A stretch of 27,741 nucleotides of DNA from a virus. The first letter of the stretch is position 1; every line of letters starts with the position of its first letter. This document shows, one piece after another, positions 13,010 through 20,132 of this stretch. Position numbers and translations under genes: made by a program. Location: positions 1 to 27,741 of the IMG/VR virus record IMGVR_UViG_3300025430_000092; one strand, given 5' to 3'. Below the pieces are notes generated by a model, which worked only from the letters and a program-made list of their open reading frames with translations, had not been told where the DNA came from and did not search any database.

Positions 13010-13654
13010 TTGTCAAACGATACCCACCTCACACACAAGACCTGCGCCAAGTGTGCGCTAAGCAAACCAATTAAAAGTTATAAATATAAGCTGACCTATG
13101 CACAGACAATAGCACGAGGGCACATCGGTAATTACCGCCTTGATGCGGTATCTAAATACTGTCACGAGTGCAGACCCAAACCAAAGCCATTGATAAAAAA
13201 ATCTTACCGTCAGATTGAGGAGATGGTGATTGACGGGGCGATTAAACCCGCGATAGCAGAGGCACATTTGCGCTATCGCGCCGAGCGTAAAAAGCAAAGG
13301 CTCTCACGTGTGCGTAAGAAAACATGGAACAAACTGTTCGCCCAAAGATGGGGCGAACTACTCAAACCCGTACGTGCCGAGATTAGAAAGCTAAACACTA
13401 CGCTAAAAAGAATATCTAACCGCCCGCATTTAACTGAGTATTGCATAACGTGTTTAGCAATACTTGAAGATGTCAGGGACACGATGGCGTATCGTAAGGA
13501 TGAGGGGGATAGGGATATACCCTATGAGGACTGGCGAGAGGCGTTCAGTCAGACCCATTTGCGATCTATGCGAGACGCATGGGTTGCAGTACCACAGAGT
13601 GAGCGAGGGTTTATTAGTGTTAACGAAATTTTAAAGGGGAAACTAAATGGCTAA
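13010..13654 (+). CDS. Putative zinc-binding, basic protein, 214 aa (TTG start)
   Basis: The start is TTG at 13010 with TTAGGAG seven bases upstream; no ATG gives a better fit. Two Cys pairs, C12-x2-C15 (TCAKCALSKP) and C51-x2-C54 (YCHECRPKP), form a likely zinc ribbon of the type seen at the N-terminus of phage HNH or recruitment proteins. Next comes a very basic helical segment (RYRAERKKQRLSRVRKKTWN) and a C-terminal helical part with CITCLAILED. No HNH catalytic triad is seen. A role as DNA- or RNA-binding regulator is inferred. It is the first gene behind the operator-bearing promoter. Confidence 0.65.
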   Translation: MSNDTHLTHKTCAKCALSKPIKSYKYKLTYAQTIARGHIGNYRLDAVSKYCHECRPKPKPLIKKSYRQIEEMVIDGAIKPAIAEAHLRYRAERKKQRLSRVRKKTWNKLFAQRWGELLKPVRAEIRKLNTTLKRISNRPHLTEYCITCLAILEDVRDTMAYRKDEGDRDIPYEDWREAFSQTHLRSMRDAWVAVPQSERGFISVNEILKGKLNG

Positions 13655-13862
13655 AGCTAAATCATTAAACATTACGGAGCGTTTACATAACGACATCTAC
13701 GCCTATGCGGTGATGCACAACCTGAAGATAAAGCAAGTGACAGAGATGGCGTTTGCTCAACTCTTTGGGAATTGGGAACGCCCGAACTACAAAGCAAACA
13801 ATAAACCCAAGCGGTATGTCATGGATCAAACGCCAGACAACACGCCTTGGACAGATCTGTGA
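13647..13862 (+). CDS. Small ribbon-helix-helix-like protein, 71 aa
   Basis: Residues 4-40 (AKSLNITERLHNDIYAYAVM, then HNLKIKQVTEMAFAQLFG) match the ribbon-helix-helix pattern: a short strand, helix A, a turn and helix B. This suggests a dimeric DNA-binding protein. The tail is basic and Pro/Asn-rich. The gene overlaps the zinc-protein gene by 8 bases and has AAGGGGAAA as RBS. It is a plausible candidate for the factor that binds one of the palindromes nearby, but that is only inference. Confidence 0.55.
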   Translation: MAKAKSLNITERLHNDIYAYAVMHNLKIKQVTEMAFAQLFGNWERPNYKANNKPKRYVMDQTPDNTPWTDL

Positions 13863-13867
13863 TAGTA

Positions 13868-13896
13868 ACTGGGGTTAATCGTAACCCCACTTTTTT
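13868..13896 (+). terminator. Terminator-like hairpin immediately before a gene RBS
   Basis: ACTGGGGTTA and TAACCCCACT pair with one mismatch around an ATCG loop and are followed directly by a T run to 13896. AAAGGAG for the next gene begins at 13897, so no promoter can fit between. The downstream genes can be expressed only if polymerase reads through. Confidence 0.7.
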
Positions 13897-13909
13897 AAAG
13901 GAGAAAGCA

Positions 13910-14263
13910 ATGAGTGATACATGGGAAAGAGTGCACCACGAAAAATGTGGGCAGTTTGATATTTACTTTTCGTGGACGTATGAGAACGATTCGCTTCGTG
14001 ACCATTACCCCGATGACTCGGATGACCAAATAAAGGAGATAGCAACCAAGATCAACCGAGGGGAGATGACGTGGTTCGTGGCTAAAGTGGAGGCGCACAA
14101 GTGTGGTATTGAACTTGCCTATGAGATTATCGGTGGCTGTCTGTACGCTGATCCCCTAGATTTTGTGAAGGACAACGATTACTACGCTGACCTAAAGGAA
14201 AACGTGATCGAGGAAGCGAGTGTTAAGTTAGTAGAACTATTTACCTATAAGGAGGATGTATGA
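13910..14263 (+). CDS. Unknown acidic protein, 117 aa
   Basis: The start at 13910 is chosen for the AAAGGAGAAAGCA sequence in front; an in-frame upstream codon would run through the hairpin. The product (MSDTWERVHHEKCGQFDIYF...) is acidic and mixed alpha/beta, with DHYPDDSDDQIKEIATKINR and a Cys/Gly patch HKCGIELAYEIIGGCLY. It resembles uncharacterised early proteins of similar phages. No catalytic motif is seen. Its stop overlaps the next start (ATGA). Confidence 0.75.
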   Translation: MSDTWERVHHEKCGQFDIYFSWTYENDSLRDHYPDDSDDQIKEIATKINRGEMTWFVAKVEAHKCGIELAYEIIGGCLYADPLDFVKDNDYYADLKENVIEEASVKLVELFTYKEDV

Positions 14264-14424
14264 ATATTGATTTAAGAATTATTTGGAAAGCGTTGGAGTG
14301 TTATCGGGAGGACTGCATACCCGAGGAAGAAGAAAACCCTGCGTATGACCAAGAGTGGAAAGACATATGTGAACAGATGGATAACATCAAGTCACTAATA
14401 AAAACCAAAGGAGAAACTAAATGA
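14260..14424 (+). CDS. Unknown 54-aa acidic protein
   Basis: AAGGAGGATGT precedes an ATG that overlaps the previous stop. The product begins MNIDLRIIWKALECYREDCI and contains EEEENPAYDQEWKDI, reading as a helical, acidic small protein. Its end overlaps the next gene's start by 4 bases. No family is recognised, but the RBS and the two couplings make it a convincing gene. Confidence 0.7.
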   Translation: MNIDLRIIWKALECYREDCIPEEEENPAYDQEWKDICEQMDNIKSLIKTKGETK

Positions 14425-14522
14425 ACCCATTTAAAGAACGTATCTTGCATGCGCTAGTCAACCTAGCGTTTGCCATTATTTTTGTCGTTACATTTTTTGT
14501 ATGGGTATGGACTCGTCTCTGA
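14421..14522 (+). CDS. Single-span membrane peptide, 33 aa
   Basis: The ATG overlaps the stop of the 54-aa gene and has AAAGGAGAAACTAA in front. The 33-aa product has a short basic start (MNPFKERILHALVN) and then a hydrophobic segment of about 20 residues (LAFAIIFVVTFFVWVW) ending TRL. It would be a one-pass inner-membrane peptide. A strong terminator follows 20 bases later. The function is unknown; such peptides in other phages affect host membrane functions or exclude superinfection. Confidence 0.65.
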   Translation: MNPFKERILHALVNLAFAIIFVVTFFVWVWTRL

Positions 14523-14541
14523 CGGGTGTCAGCTTTTTGTG

Positions 14542-14570
14542 GCGTGGGGGGATTTCCCCTACGCTTTTTT
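14542..14570 (+). terminator. Strong Rho-independent terminator
   Basis: A 9-bp stem (GCGTGGGGG / CCCCTACGC, one G-T pair) with a GATTT loop is followed by six T residues. It ends the unit containing the zinc-protein, RHH-like and membrane-peptide genes. A CTGGGGT-family hairpin follows just 2 bases later. Confidence 0.85.
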
Positions 14571-14572
14571 AA

Positions 14573-14598
14573 CTGGGGTGAAAATTAACCCCGCTTTT
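14573..14598 (+). terminator. CTGGGGT-family hairpin in front of the 137-aa gene
   Basis: TGGGGT pairs with ACCCCG around a GAAAATTA loop and is followed by CTTTTC. The block ACTGGGGTGAAAATTAACCC is also present at 11444-11463, so this is a true repeat. The next RBS (AGGAG) starts at once, leaving no space for a promoter. Confidence 0.6.
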
Positions 14599-14611
14599 CA
14601 GGAGAAAAACT

Positions 14612-15025
14612 ATGAATGAACTTTTACTTGCAATCTTTAAAGACATCGACACTCATATCAATACGGTGGTCGATAAACGTGTGTCTGAGATACTCGCAAA
14701 CCACGCAACACTCAACACAATTAACGAGGAGCTTTATGACAAGATTTCTAAGATAGCCAAACACGAGGTCAACTTGCATGAAGCGGAACACTCGCACCAT
14801 GAACGTAGCGACATAATTGAGGTGGCACATGAGGCAATGGATGAATATGACTTCAGTAGTGCATGTGGCGAGATCGTGGACGAAAGAGTAGACAGCAGAC
14901 TAGACGATGTGTTAGATGACGCTATCACAGAGAAAATAGACGAGGTGTTAGATGACGCTATCACAGAGAAACTTAACGACACCAAGTTCGTCATAACTGG
15001 TGGCACTATAACTACGGAGGTATAA
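14612..15025 (+). CDS. Acidic coiled-coil-like protein with duplicated unit, 137 aa
   Basis: CAGGAGAAAAACT precedes the ATG. The 137-aa product is strongly acidic and helical throughout, with His-rich HEAEHSHHERSD in the middle and a tandem pair of 12-residue units VLDDAITEKIDE / VLDDAITEKLND at about 100-123. The C-terminus turns beta-like (FVITGGTITTEV). It is probably an elongated oligomer. No known domain is recognised. It begins the unit that includes the MGYRSDV protein and the 317-aa protein. Confidence 0.7.
   Translation: MNELLLAIFKDIDTHINTVVDKRVSEILANHATLNTINEELYDKISKIAKHEVNLHEAEHSHHERSDIIEVAHEAMDEYDFSSACGEIVDERVDSRLDDVLDDAITEKIDEVLDDAITEKLNDTKFVITGGTITTEV
14909..14980 (+). repeat. 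Two 36-bp tandem repeats
   Basis: Two 36-base units lie in frame inside the 137-aa gene. The first 27 bases of each (starting GTGTTAGATGACGCTATCAC) are identical, while the last nine differ. The identity at synonymous positions indicates a recent duplication. Confidence 0.9.
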
Positions 15026-15026
15026 C

Positions 15027-15422
15027 ATGGGATACAGATCAGATGTAGCAGGGATTATCAAATTCAAATCCATTGAGGATAGAGAACGGTTCGTTGTGCT
15101 TGCGAAGGCGCATGGTGGACTCATAGCAAAAAACTTTAGTGATGAAGGATTTGCTGAGTGGACGTGGGATACGGACGAAGCACCGCACAAAGAAGATCCG
15201 ATCATGACTTTTGGATATAACGACGTTAAGTGGTACGAAAGCTATGACGATGTGAAATGCCACTACGATCTATGTAAGTATGCGGAGGAAACATTCGAGG
15301 CATCATGGCGCATCATGGCTGTTGGTGAGGACGGTCAAGAAGATGCACACGAAGGTGGCGATGACACCTATTCGTTAGATGAATACATCTACACAGTTCA
15401 CACACTCATCACAAATTTTTAA
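15027..15422 (+). CDS. Conserved phage protein of the MGYRSDV type, 131 aa
   Basis: The product starts MGYRSDVAGIIKFKSIEDRE, a start shared by many uncharacterised phage proteins from varied hosts (recalled, not searched). It has a mixed alpha/beta first half, aromatic-rich FAEWTWDTDEAP and DVKWYESYDDV segments, and an acidic end. The tail SWRIMAVGEDGQEDAHEGG resembles other members, in which a strand carries ...RIGED..D. It lies 1 base after the 137-aa gene; the RBS ACGGAGGT is in that gene's last codons. The function is unknown. Confidence 0.75.
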   Translation: MGYRSDVAGIIKFKSIEDRERFVVLAKAHGGLIAKNFSDEGFAEWTWDTDEAPHKEDPIMTFGYNDVKWYESYDDVKCHYDLCKYAEETFEASWRIMAVGEDGQEDAHEGGDDTYSLDEYIYTVHTLITNF

Positions 15423-15434
15423 CAGGAGGTAATT

Positions 15435-16388
15435 ATGTTTAGCAACAACATCAGAAACATCGGATCAGTTAACACCTACGCCAAGGCAAAGGTGTTCTTT
15501 GAGAACACAGCGCTACCCAAGTGGCGCACCAAGAAAATATGGGAGGACAACGAGCGCCCACTTTCAGGTAGACGTCAGCATCATTACCGCATCGTCAAGG
15601 TAGATCAAGCCTATGAGTTGCATTTATATCATCAAGTCATGGCTAGGTTTAGTCAACCCGATGCGGACGGTAATGAGTTACGCCAATACTCATACCACAG
15701 TAGCGTGACGAGTAAACAGTTTATGTATTACGTGGTGAACGTCGGGTTCGATCAAGCGTTCGCAACAAGTACATCGGAGGTTGCGCTCGTGCCTATACGT
15801 GGTGATTTAAGGGACACTCAATTACTATTCGATAACCGCAACAGGCTCATCGTTGATCGCTCGACACACATGCAGTTGTACCGTAGCGTATCAACAGACG
15901 AGGACAAGATGCGTAACAAAGCGGTGCGTGACTTCTTTAGACCGTTCGTAACTGTGTGCATGTTCAGGTTATCTGAGTACCTAGACAATTTCCTGTACGA
16001 CCACAACAAGGGCATCCCGTTTGGTCAGGGCTCAACGGTATCGTATGGTGAGCGTGAAAATATGCGTGACTTCTTTAATTGTCCTGACTCCGATGCGATA
16101 CGAGACATGGCGGTCAACACGATCATTCATGACAGCGCACAGCTAGTGTATGACAGCATGATGAGTAGGCGCATACACGACAAGCTAGGTTGGCAGACTC
16201 GCAAATTTTCTCGTGATCATCAACTTGAGATGCTGACTACCAACAACGAGCTAGTGACAGAGAAGCAACTAGAGAAGGCGTTGCTCGACCGTTTGGTACG
16301 CATCATAGGCAAACGTGTTAGTGGGAAGAAACTAATACCTAAGTTCTGCAAACCAGGGGATTTCCCCTATACCAATAATTTTTATTAA
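15435..16388 (+). CDS. Unknown 317-aa protein upstream of the MoxR gene
   Basis: AGGAGGTAATT precedes the ATG. The 317-aa product is soluble, rich in Arg, Asn, His and Tyr, with RNIGSVNTYAKAKVFFENTA, a His-rich SGRRQHHYRIVKV, a helical HDSAQLVYDSMMSRRIHDKL region and a basic C-terminus (IIGKRVSGKKLIPKFCKPGD). No Walker, HNH, nuclease or methylase motif is visible. It ends 104 bases before the MoxR-like gene. It could belong functionally with that module, since it is the last gene before the new promoter, but this is unproven. Confidence 0.75.
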   Translation: MFSNNIRNIGSVNTYAKAKVFFENTALPKWRTKKIWEDNERPLSGRRQHHYRIVKVDQAYELHLYHQVMARFSQPDADGNELRQYSYHSSVTSKQFMYYVVNVGFDQAFATSTSEVALVPIRGDLRDTQLLFDNRNRLIVDRSTHMQLYRSVSTDEDKMRNKAVRDFFRPFVTVCMFRLSEYLDNFLYDHNKGIPFGQGSTVSYGERENMRDFFNCPDSDAIRDMAVNTIIHDSAQLVYDSMMSRRIHDKLGWQTRKFSRDHQLEMLTTNNELVTEKQLEKALLDRLVRIIGKRVSGKKLIPKFCKPGDFPYTNNFY

Positions 16389-16393
16389 GGAGT

Positions 16394-16432
16394 TTGACAA
16401 GTTGTAAAAGGATTGACAATCCATGATATACT
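16394..16432 (+). promoter_or_regulatory. Promoter region of the MoxR/VWA operon
   Basis: TGATATACT (16424-16432) is an extended -10 with a 5 of 6 match. There is no consensus -35 at 17 bases; TTGTAA lies 19 bases upstream. Two TTGACA copies (16394-16399 and 16413-16418) lie 19 bases apart, the second inside a dyad GGATT-gac-AATCC (16410-16422). That dyad could be an operator. Transcription would start near 16439, just before a 20-bp palindrome. Confidence 0.5.
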
Positions 16433-16446
16433 AGAGTTCCCTTAGC

Positions 16447-16466
16447 GGTGGCACATATGTGCCACC
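16447..16466 (+). promoter_or_regulatory. Perfect 20-bp palindrome in the MoxR leader
   Basis: GGTGGCACAT is followed directly by its reverse complement. In DNA it is a perfect operator-like dyad; in RNA it gives an 8-bp GGTGGCAC / GTGCCACC stem with an ATAT loop near the predicted 5' end. It is followed by ATTCATTATCTTTATAGGAG, a poor terminator tail, so operator or 5'-end stabiliser are more likely roles. Confidence 0.7.
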
Positions 16467-16492
16467 ATTCATTATCTTTATAGGAGTTAGCA

Positions 16493-17620
16493 ATGAGAAA
16501 CTTTTTATCTTTCAAACAAGTGCAATCGTTAGTAGCAACTGTCGGACACAAGCGTACAGTTATTGTCGAGGGTGAGAATGGTATCGGTAAGACCGCGCTC
16601 TTTCATGCCATCAAGTCTATGCCACAGTTTGCCAATCACATCGCAGTCGATCCTATTGATTGCACACAACTATCTGACGGTAGCGTGTGGATGCCTGACC
16701 TTGATCGTGAGCATGGTGTGTCACGTGAGTTACCCAATGAGCGCTTCGGTGTCAACAAGACCAATCAGAAGGGTATCAACGGTAGCAAGCCGATACTAAT
16801 TGCGCTCGATGAGATTGCCAAGGCACCGCAGTTTATTAAGAACGTACTCGCACCGATCATCTACGAGAGACGTGTTGGTAACTATCATTTGCCCGAGGGT
16901 AGTGTGGTTGTGTGCTTCACCAATCTTGCAGTCGAGGGCTTAGGTGATTCGATACAGGCGCACTTGCGTAATCGTTTGACGTTCGTCAAGATGCGTAAGC
17001 CTACAGTGGACGAGTGGATCAATGACTATGCAGTTAACTCAGGTGTCAACGCTAACGTGCTTGCGTTCTGTCACAACTTCCCAATGGTGTTCGATTCATT
17101 CCTTGACTATGAGAAAGGCGGTAAGTATGAAGGCAAAGATCTCTCGAAAGACAATGGTTATATTTTTAATCCACGTAGCACTGCTGTTGCCTATGCTACT
17201 CCTCGAAGCCTCGTGTCGGCTAGTGATATTCTCAATGCAGGCGATGGGGTTTTGGACGATGATACTCTTGAATGTGCTCTTGTGGGTACTGTTGGTGCTA
17301 CCACTGCTGAGGCTTTAAGTTCATTCATTCGTTTCGGACGTGACATCTGTTCGCTTGATCGTGTGCTCGCTGACCCTGACAACGCACCGCTGTCTGACAA
17401 TCCTACTGCACAGCTTGTGCAAGTGTTCCAATTCGTATCACGTGTCGATAAGCGTGAGGATGCCGAGCAAGTTGTCAAGTATGTGTGGCGCATGAAGGCA
17501 GAGATGCAGTCGATCTTTGTGAATACGGTGGCGCAGTCTCAGCGTGTGGCTATCTACGCTACGTTGACTGAGTTCGGTAAGATGCTCAGCGCACACAAGA
17601 TCTACTTCAGCACCAAGTAA
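16493..17620 (+). CDS. MoxR-like AAA+ ATPase
   Basis: The 375-aa protein has Walker A GENGIGKT (27-34), Walker B ILIALDE (101-107), a sensor-1-like strand GSVVVCFTNL (Asn150) and Arg residues in AHLRNRLTFVKMRKPT for the arginine finger region. The layout fits the MoxR/CbbQ/CobS group, which works with VWA-domain partners to remodel proteins or insert metals. The C-terminal half is helical with acidic patches. It is the first gene behind a strong leader, and the partner VWA gene is two genes on, 200 bases downstream. TAGGAG precedes the ATG. Confidence 0.85.
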   Translation: MRNFLSFKQVQSLVATVGHKRTVIVEGENGIGKTALFHAIKSMPQFANHIAVDPIDCTQLSDGSVWMPDLDREHGVSRELPNERFGVNKTNQKGINGSKPILIALDEIAKAPQFIKNVLAPIIYERRVGNYHLPEGSVVVCFTNLAVEGLGDSIQAHLRNRLTFVKMRKPTVDEWINDYAVNSGVNANVLAFCHNFPMVFDSFLDYEKGGKYEGKDLSKDNGYIFNPRSTAVAYATPRSLVSASDILNAGDGVLDDDTLECALVGTVGATTAEALSSFIRFGRDICSLDRVLADPDNAPLSDNPTAQLVQVFQFVSRVDKREDAEQVVKYVWRMKAEMQSIFVNTVAQSQRVAIYATLTEFGKMLSAHKIYFSTK

Positions 17621-17622
17621 TC

Positions 17623-17826
17623 ATGAAAGGTATACATCTCCAGACTTCGCTCAATGTCACGATGCGTGACGGTAAACGTAAGATCATTGCGTACATCACT
17701 ATCATTGACGTTGCCAAGCATGCGATCATCGCTAACACAGAGGTTGAGGTTGATAGCGAGGCGGAGTTGGATGATGTGTACAACAGAATTGAATTGCTTT
17801 ATTCATTAACAAGGGAGGAACTATGA
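17623..17826 (+). CDS. 67-aa linker-gene protein in the MoxR/VWA operon
   Basis: The gene starts 2 bases after the MoxR stop and its stop overlaps the VWA start (ATGA), so it is part of the same unit. The product, MKGIHLQTSLNVTMRDGKRK onward, reads as three beta strands (IIAYITIIDV, HAIIANTEVEVD) and a final helix (ELDDVYNRIELLYSLTREEL). It has no recognised motif. It may be an adaptor or subunit of the module; that is inferred only from gene arrangement. Confidence 0.7.
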   Translation: MKGIHLQTSLNVTMRDGKRKIIAYITIIDVAKHAIIANTEVEVDSEAELDDVYNRIELLYSLTREEL

Positions 17827-19010
17827 GCTTTGATAAATTAACACCACAACAAAAGATACAGAAAGCCAACATCGACTGCATGCGACATCCCAAGTTCGCA
17901 TTGTTGTCAGGCGTTATCTGTATGGGTAAGTCTGAGGTCAAGGACGGCGTGCCAACTGCCGGTACCAATGGCAAGGACAAGTACTACGGCGCAGAGTTTA
18001 TCTCTGACTTCACACTCAAGCAGTTGCGTTATCTTGTATTGCATGAGAACTTTCACGTTGCGCTCAAGCATTGCGTGTTGCCGATGTATCGTGATCTCGA
18101 TAAGAAGTTTGGCGCACACATCAACAACATTGCTATGGACTTCTGTATCAACGGCATGATCGAGGAGCTTGACCCTGACTTCAAGTTCGTTGAGCGCCCC
18201 ACAAAAGTACCGCCACTTGTTGACGATCAGTTCAAGGGTATGTCTTACATTCAGATCTTGCAAGCGTTGCTCAAGGATGCCAATTTTGTTGAGTTGCAAC
18301 CAATCGACTCGCACGATAAGGGTGACGGCGATAACGCTACGGAGATTGACGGCGTACCCAAGGATGCAATCGCTAGGCAAGTAGACGATGCCAATCGTCA
18401 AGGCGAGATGCTTGTGCGTAAGATGGCGGGCAATGGTGCGGGTGGTCGTGACATCCTTGAGACTGCACGTGAGCGTCAGACTGATTGGCGTGAGGCGTTG
18501 CGTGAGTTCATTCAGACTATCTCATCAGGCGATGAGAACTCTAGGTTCTGTCCTCCCAACAAGCGTATGCTTGCGAGTGGGTTCGTGATGCCTTCACACT
18601 TCACCGAGTCAATGGGTGAGTTGACGATTGCGTGTGATACATCAGGTTCTATGCACCCTTACTACAGTTTGATCTTCGGTGAGATCGCTAAGATCTGTGC
18701 TGACGTTAAGCCTGACGGTGTGCGTGTGATGTGGTGGGACACAGAGGTGTGCGGTGATCAAGAGTTCAAGCCTCATGAGTACGACAGCATTGCAAACCTT
18801 ATGTCACCCAAGGGTGGCGGTGGTACTACGCCGACATGCGTTACCGAGTACATCGAGGAGAAGAAACTCAAGCCTACTGCATTACTGTGGTTGTCTGACG
18901 GTTACTTGTACTGCGATGATCCGGCGGTGCCATGCCCGTCTCTATGGGGTATCGTTGACAACACCGAGTTCGTACCGCAACACGGCAAAGTAGTTCGTAT
19001 TCAATCTTAA
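17823..19010 (+). CDS. VWA-domain protein with N-terminal HExxH metallopeptidase-like domain
   Basis: The 395-aa product matches the two-part DUF2201 arrangement. The N-terminal half has H74-E-N-F-H78 (LVLHENFHVALKH), followed by NNIAMDFCIN (102-110), where an Asp can serve as third ligand. The middle is acidic and linker-like (165-200). The C-terminal VWA domain has the MIDAS motif D272-T-S-G-S276 (LTIACDTSGSM), a Thr-rich loop GGGGTTPTC and WLSDGYLY. VWA proteins of this kind act with MoxR ATPases. RBS AGGGAGGAACT precedes the ATG. All residues needed for metal binding at both sites seem present. Confidence 0.85.
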   Translation: MSFDKLTPQQKIQKANIDCMRHPKFALLSGVICMGKSEVKDGVPTAGTNGKDKYYGAEFISDFTLKQLRYLVLHENFHVALKHCVLPMYRDLDKKFGAHINNIAMDFCINGMIEELDPDFKFVERPTKVPPLVDDQFKGMSYIQILQALLKDANFVELQPIDSHDKGDGDNATEIDGVPKDAIARQVDDANRQGEMLVRKMAGNGAGGRDILETARERQTDWREALREFIQTISSGDENSRFCPPNKRMLASGFVMPSHFTESMGELTIACDTSGSMHPYYSLIFGEIAKICADVKPDGVRVMWWDTEVCGDQEFKPHEYDSIANLMSPKGGGGTTPTCVTEYIEEKKLKPTALLWLSDGYLYCDDPAVPCPSLWGIVDNTEFVPQHGKVVRIQS

Positions 19011-19037
19011 TTTTTTAACCACAAAGGAGAAGCAACC

Positions 19038-19913
19038 ATGACAATAAGATACAACCTAGATACATGTGCAATGTTAGTAGAGTTCAACGCAAGCGTATGG
19101 ACTGCACGCAAGTTAGACAGGGGCGTGACCGATGAGGTCGTGTCCAATAAAAATGCGGGGGCTAAAGACTCTGCTCGTGTTAACAAGAACTTACTCGCAG
19201 GACGTGACGAGTTAGCGGACATTGTGCAGTACGTTGGTAAGATCCGCCAGTTCGTATACGACAACACGTTGCCTTGGAGTGACTCAGGTCTACGCATGTT
19301 GCCGACAGTTAACTTCATTAAGTTCTGTGAGAAGATGGCTGACTTCGAGGCTGACTTCACTAAGCTCGTACAAGACTTCGTGCAGATCTACCCCACGCTC
19401 ATTACGGCGCAGGCTATGGCGCTAGGGGATATGTTTAAGCGTGATGACTATCCAACTGCCAATGAGATCATGACTAAGTTTGCGTTCAGAGTTAACTACA
19501 TGCCTATGCCCGCGAGTGGTGACTTCCGTGTGGATGTGGGCAACGATGCACAGAAGTATCTACAAGAACAATTAGAACGTGTGGCACAAGAGCGTGTAGA
19601 CAATGCGATGGCGGACATCAAGCGTAGGCTAGGCGATCACCTCAAGCGTATGTCTGACAGACTGACAACTGACTATGTGGGTGGTGAGGCAAAGCAACGT
19701 AGGTTCCATGACTCCCTTGTGGATGGTGCGTTGGAGTTGTGCGATCTTACTAAAGCACTGAATGTGACGGGTGACAAGGCGTTGGAGGAGGCACGTCAAT
19801 CCCTTGAGCAAGCGCTGTTGCATAAAGATGCCAACGAGTTACGCAAGAACGAGGCGGTTCGTCAAGACACCAAGAAAGCGGTGGATGCGATCCTTGATAA
19901 GTTTAGTTTCTAA
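19038..19913 (+). CDS. Helical protein of the MoxR/VWA cluster, 291 aa (possibly DUF3150-like)
   Basis: AAAGGAGAAGCAACC precedes the ATG. The 291-aa protein is mostly alpha-helical, with early sequence LVEFNASVWTARKLDRGVTD and long charged helices from about 180 (LQEQLERVAQERVDNAMADI, then KRRLGDHLKRMSDRL). The phrase SVWTARKLDR with a following Thr/Val and Lys recalls DUF3150, a family found beside CobS/MoxR-type ATPases and VWA genes in mobile elements; I cannot confirm this without a profile search. It probably serves as the third component or client of the ATPase module. It ends 10 bases before the next gene. Confidence 0.65.
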   Translation: MTIRYNLDTCAMLVEFNASVWTARKLDRGVTDEVVSNKNAGAKDSARVNKNLLAGRDELADIVQYVGKIRQFVYDNTLPWSDSGLRMLPTVNFIKFCEKMADFEADFTKLVQDFVQIYPTLITAQAMALGDMFKRDDYPTANEIMTKFAFRVNYMPMPASGDFRVDVGNDAQKYLQEQLERVAQERVDNAMADIKRRLGDHLKRMSDRLTTDYVGGEAKQRRFHDSLVDGALELCDLTKALNVTGDKALEEARQSLEQALLHKDANELRKNEAVRQDTKKAVDAILDKFSF

Positions 19914-19923
19914 GGAGGTAGGA

Positions 19924-20130
19924 ATGTCAAATATAAAACTTTATCTTAATTTGCAACAAGCGTATTGGATAGCACAACATCGGATGCAAACAAACATTGA
20001 AGCAAAGGATTTTACTTATGCAATGACTTTCTATTTAATCTCTCTAATGTACGAGGATGAATTGTGGGATCTTCTTGAAAAATTAACTGCTGAAGATAGA
20101 CGCTATCTTTCTTCACTTTATAGGAGATAA
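19924..20130 (+). CDS. Unknown 68-aa helical protein
   Basis: The start at 19924 follows AAGGAGGTAGGA; upstream codons in the frame overlap the previous gene. The product (MSNIKLYLNLQQAYWIAQHR...) is helical, with many Tyr, Leu and Glu. Its AT-richer base use differs from the GC-richer MoxR/VWA genes directly upstream. No family is recognised. Confidence 0.65.
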   Translation: MSNIKLYLNLQQAYWIAQHRMQTNIEAKDFTYAMTFYLISLMYEDELWDLLEKLTAEDRRYLSSLYRR

Positions 20131-20132
20131 CA

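Noticed and set aside
16352-16366. Short hairpin AGGGG/CCCCT at the end of the 317-aa gene
   Set aside because: It is very short, lies inside coding sequence and has no adjoining U-tract. Similarity to the 14542 terminator is probably chance.
17907-18401. Antisense frame of 164 aa opposite the VWA gene
   Set aside because: It has no RBS, and the opposite strand carries clear HExxH and VWA motifs. It arises from codon bias of the real gene.
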